Assembly: GCA_009829735.1 (NCBI GenBank)
Contig: CM020618.1
Location: 10,445,119-10,509,118, forward strand
Direction: 5' to 3'
Length of the DNA: 64,000 nt
Origin: Pyropia yezoensis
Lineage: Eukaryota > Rhodophyta > Bangiophyceae > Bangiales > Bangiaceae
Shown: piece after piece, positions 61,501 to 64,000 of the stretch
Numbering within the stretch: position 1 is the first letter of the stretch
How the letters are laid out: every line of letters begins with the position of its first letter
Position numbers and translations under genes: made by a program
The notes under the pieces: generated by a model
Database searches by the model: none
Told to the model about the DNA's origin: nothing
What the model saw: only the letters and a program-made list of their open reading frames with translations

Positions 61501-62450
61501 TGGGTTGCCGCGTATGGCATTCCGGATAGTACACTATCGGACAATGGACCGCAATTTGCGTCTGTACTGTTTCAGGGAGTGCTGGATATGTTGGGGGTGC
61601 GGGCAAAGTATGCCACCCCCTATCACCCACAAACTAATGGACAGGTGGAGCGCTTCAACAAAACTATTGTTAGGCTGCTGCGCCACTATGTGAGTGAGCA
61701 CGTGAAAACGTGGGACCAATACATTTCTATTCTTACCACTGCCTACAATTCGCAGGTTCACTCATCTACCGGGGAAGTACCCCTCGCTTTTGTGACCCCC
61801 CGTCGCGTACGGTCTATTGCTGTGCGGCGGTCGCTCCCAACTAGGGAGGATGGTGGCAGGACGCCTACTCCTGCTGAGAGTAAGGCGGAGTTCGCTGCTA
61901 GGCATGAAAACCTCATCCCTAAAGTCAGGGCTGAGATGGACAAAGCACAAAAGCGCTACAAGCGTACCTTGACAAAAAGGTGCGCAACGCCAAGCATGTC
62001 CCCGAACAGGGTGACTGGGTATTGGTCCACTCACACACCCCAACTGGGGGTAAGTTTGTATTCCAGACGAAGGGGCCGTACCAGGTCCTCCGTACTGATG
62101 GGCGGCGCTTCACCATCGAAAGTGACGATGGGGTCCGCACCGTGAACGGACAGGACGTGGTCAAAGTTGCACCACCGCTTGCAGGCGACCCAGCTTGGGC
62201 GCGTGCGTTGGAAGCGTGGCGCCTCCCCTCACTGCCTGCGGCCAAACAGGGCCCGCAGGAGTACGTGTTCGATAAGTTCATCGACCACGCCTGGGATGAG
62301 GACAATGACCGCCTCATGCTGAGGGTGCGCTGGATTGGCTACAAAGCCAAGGATGATACGTGGGAGCATGTGGAGGACCTTCTCGCTGAGAAGGTCCGGG
62401 CCTACTGTGCCCGGAATGAGATAGACCCTAACAGCCCTCCCTCAACGTGA
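58468..62450 (+). pseudogene. pol: Pol of element E, nonsense and frameshift lesions
   Basis: Domain order equals that of A: protease, reverse transcriptase, RNase H, integrase and chromodomain. Lesions: the protease triad reads DTW where A has DTG (near 58710); TGA replaces the Trp codon at 59869-59871 in the reverse transcriptase (after DCNAGY); and a one-base frameshift near 61960-61970 separates integrase from the chromodomain, which continues in another frame to 62450. Intact motifs are FCIDYRKLN, YLDDIIVFS, LDVDASYDQLG, the HHCC region, SDNGPQF and QVERF. The chromodomain reads LRVRWIGYKAKDDTWE. The copy cannot make a full polymerase itself. Pol homology to A is clear throughout. Confidence 0.93.
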
Positions 62451-62561
62451 GGGAAGGCCGAGCAACAGTGCCAAGAGAGTGCTTCAAGTCGAAGTGGTAC
62501 GCAGAGTGGCTTTTAACTACAGCCCTAACCCTCACACTCTCACAACAAAGGCAGCTGCCAA
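62451..62561. other. Spacer between convergent ORFs, element E
   Basis: Only 111 bp separate the end of pol from the end of the antisense frame. The tandem dyads seen in element A are not present here. Confidence 0.6.
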
Positions 62562-64000
62562 CTAGGCATGCATGCTAGACTCTCCAACCCCACGGCCCTC
62601 GCCCTCACGTGGAGGCGAGCGGCGAGCCCCCCGGCGATAACGCTCCTTACCAGTCGGGGGGGCCGGCGGCTCCAAGTCGGACCCGTCGCGCCCCTCACGG
62701 TCGCGCAAGTGGCGAAAACCGCGGCTGCTCTTCTGCTTAGTCTTGCGCGCAGGTTGGCGACGCAGACGCCGGACCGACTCCGACTCTGACGGAGTCGAGG
62801 ACTCCGAGACGGAGTAAGACAACTCGTCTTCCGACACGGAGGGAGAGCGCCGCGAGCGTCGGCGACGACGGCGAGGAGGCGAGTATGCCCGGCTCGCACG
62901 ACGCTTGCCACGCCCAAGTGGGGCTGGATGGGGCATAATAGCCCCAATGCGAGCCAACTCGGCCGTCATAAACTCCGCCACCGACTCGCAACTCGCGGTC
63001 GCCACTGCAGTACGAACGCGCTCCTCAAGTTGAGGAGTCTCGGAAGTTTGATGGGTTGCGGTCGACGCGGCCAACCAGGAAATGGTGCGCACCAACGTGG
63101 TGATCATCATCTATGAGGTTAGAGGCGTGGGGGGTAACACCAACTTGGGGTATACCGTCAGGAGGGTGGCCCCCAAGTTGGGGGACACCGGGGTGGACGA
63201 CTCAGCGGCCACGCTAATCGGGGTGTCCCCGTGCGGCTGGTAGGGGACAGGAGGAAGCGGAGGGGCACGCCGAGGTGGCGGGACCCGGGTGTAACTGCGA
63301 CCCCGACTTGGGGCCCCCGCAGTGGGTTGAGTCATGTGGTCATCATGTGAGGGCACGGCCATAACTATGGCCTTGTCCGGGGGTGGCGCAGTGTGGCGAT
63401 CCACCCCCGGGGCATACGGGTAGTCCCCGATGCCCAACCCCTCTCGTAGGACCACACGGCCGTCGTGAAGTTCACGAGCGACCCATACGAACTGGCGAAG
63501 TGCGCCATCGTCCTTGGGCCCACGAGTGGGGCGGCGCAACTTGTGTTCGATGCTCTCCCACTCGATAAACTTGTGAAGGCGGAGCATCTCCTCAAGTAGA
63601 GTGAGTTGTCCTGATGAGCACCCCTCAGCAACTAGCTGAGGGGTGAGCTGTTCCAAACCTTGGATAAGCCGGAGGGGGAGATGCCAGAGCATCCCCCGCC
63701 GCTAAACACAAGACACCCAGGTCGACATGACCTCGAGGAGCCACTGGGTGGCCAACATGGCCCACACCAGGTGATCAGGGCCAGCCGTCAACATGACGGA
63801 ACCGAAGTGGTCAAACAACCGTGGCAGCAACGCCGGGAACCCATAGGGGACCTCAACTTGAGGCCACCACTCGGGCTTCTTCGGATAGTACTGCTCCTTA
63901 CTGGCAGCAGACTGCTGGGGAAACTCAAGTTGAGCCGAGGTCACCAAGTAGGGACCTCGCCGGAAGTCCTTCTCCATCCGCACATCAAAGTGATGAGTGT
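62562..64000 (-). CDS. Antisense ORF of element E with two in-frame TAG codons, 5' end outside
   Basis: One minus-strand frame is open from the window edge to 62562 except for two TAG codons (63699-63701 and 63111-63113). The part before the first TAG (PALLPRLFDHFGSVML) and the part after it (RRGMLWHLPLRLI, then LLEEMLRLHKFIEWESIE) line up with A's antisense protein (LRYFGSVL; RQGRLFHLPTGVRRHI; then an acidic helix ending NWAGV). The last third, after the second TAG, is Arg/Ser-rich ([10 protein letters not shown]) and could bind nucleic acid; A lacks this feature. The TAGs may be inactivating mutations, sites of readthrough, or cistron borders; an ATG-ATG follows the second one at once. The function is unknown. 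Confidence 0.6.

Larger units (their letters stand above)
55937..64000 (+). mobile_element. Element E: second chromovirus family, 3' end outside the window
   Basis: The 5' LTR (55937-56405), primer binding site, gag, pol in the -1 frame and a convergent antisense ORF follow in the same order as in element A. LTR sequence and proteins are clearly different from A, so this is another family. It sits inside D's gag, directly after CGGAC. Pol is inactivated by a nonsense codon and a frameshift; the 3' LTR is not in the window. Confidence 0.92.

Noticed and set aside
1..64000. tRNA and rRNA genes
   Set aside because: No cloverleaf-like or conserved rRNA segments were noticed by reading; a tRNAscan-SE or Infernal run was not possible.

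Overview
This window is nuclear DNA of a GC-rich eukaryote. The best guess is a bangiophyte red alga of the Porphyra/Pyropia type, and that is an inference. The signs are very GC-rich coding sequence full of Ala/Gly/Pro tracts, mostly intronless genes with a few introns of 0.3-0.5 kb, organelle targeting peptides, a Golgi-type sulfotransferase, a plant-type ALDH22 dehydrogenase, a secreted Hint-domain protein, and chromodomain Ty3/gypsy retrotransposons. No tRNA, rRNA or CRISPR array was recognised.

Layout. A complete LTR retrotransposon (element A, 2229-13064, 5-bp target duplication AGAGC, LTRs differing at two positions) splits a decayed minus-strand P-loop ORF (about 14930-13065 continuing at 2228-1568). 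From 15 to 50 kb lies the host gene island: an Ala/Gly/Pro-rich protein with a Tudor-like segment (minus), a 388-bp inverted-repeat element, a PPR-EngB GTPase fusion (minus), an SVIP-like myristoylated protein (plus, spliced), ALDH22A1-like (minus), an eIF4B-like repeat protein (minus), a three-exon histidine phosphatase (plus), a secreted Hint protein (minus), ribosomal protein P0 (plus), cystathionine gamma-synthase (minus), a sulfotransferase (plus), ribosomal eL13 (minus, two exons), an unresolved minus-strand gene, and a PHYHD1-like dioxygenase (minus).

From 53.2 kb to the end there is a nest of retroelements. A reversed A-family fragment (C, 53217-54403) is followed at once by an A-family 5' LTR and gag in plus orientation (D, 54404-55936). 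D is broken by a second chromovirus family (E, 55937 to the window edge).

The most notable system is in the retrotransposons. Both families carry, downstream of gag-pol, a long convergent antisense ORF: 819 codons in A, and at least 1.4 kb with two in-frame TAG codons in E. The two antisense proteins appear alignable by eye across families, and the start region is preserved in fragment C. Both families also end gag with the same arrangement: slippery heptamer GGGAAAC, one sense codon, a stop, and pol in the -1 frame. In E a strong stem-loop begins six bases after the heptamer. This points to programmed -1 frameshifting for Gag-Pol plus a separately transcribed, conserved antisense protein of unknown function.

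Host genes sit mostly as divergent pairs (eIF4B-like/phosphatase 620 bp apart; CGS/sulfotransferase 442 bp apart; EngB/SVIP-like about 0.8 kb apart) or convergent pairs (P0/CGS; sulfotransferase/eL13), which suggests compact shared promoters and terminators.
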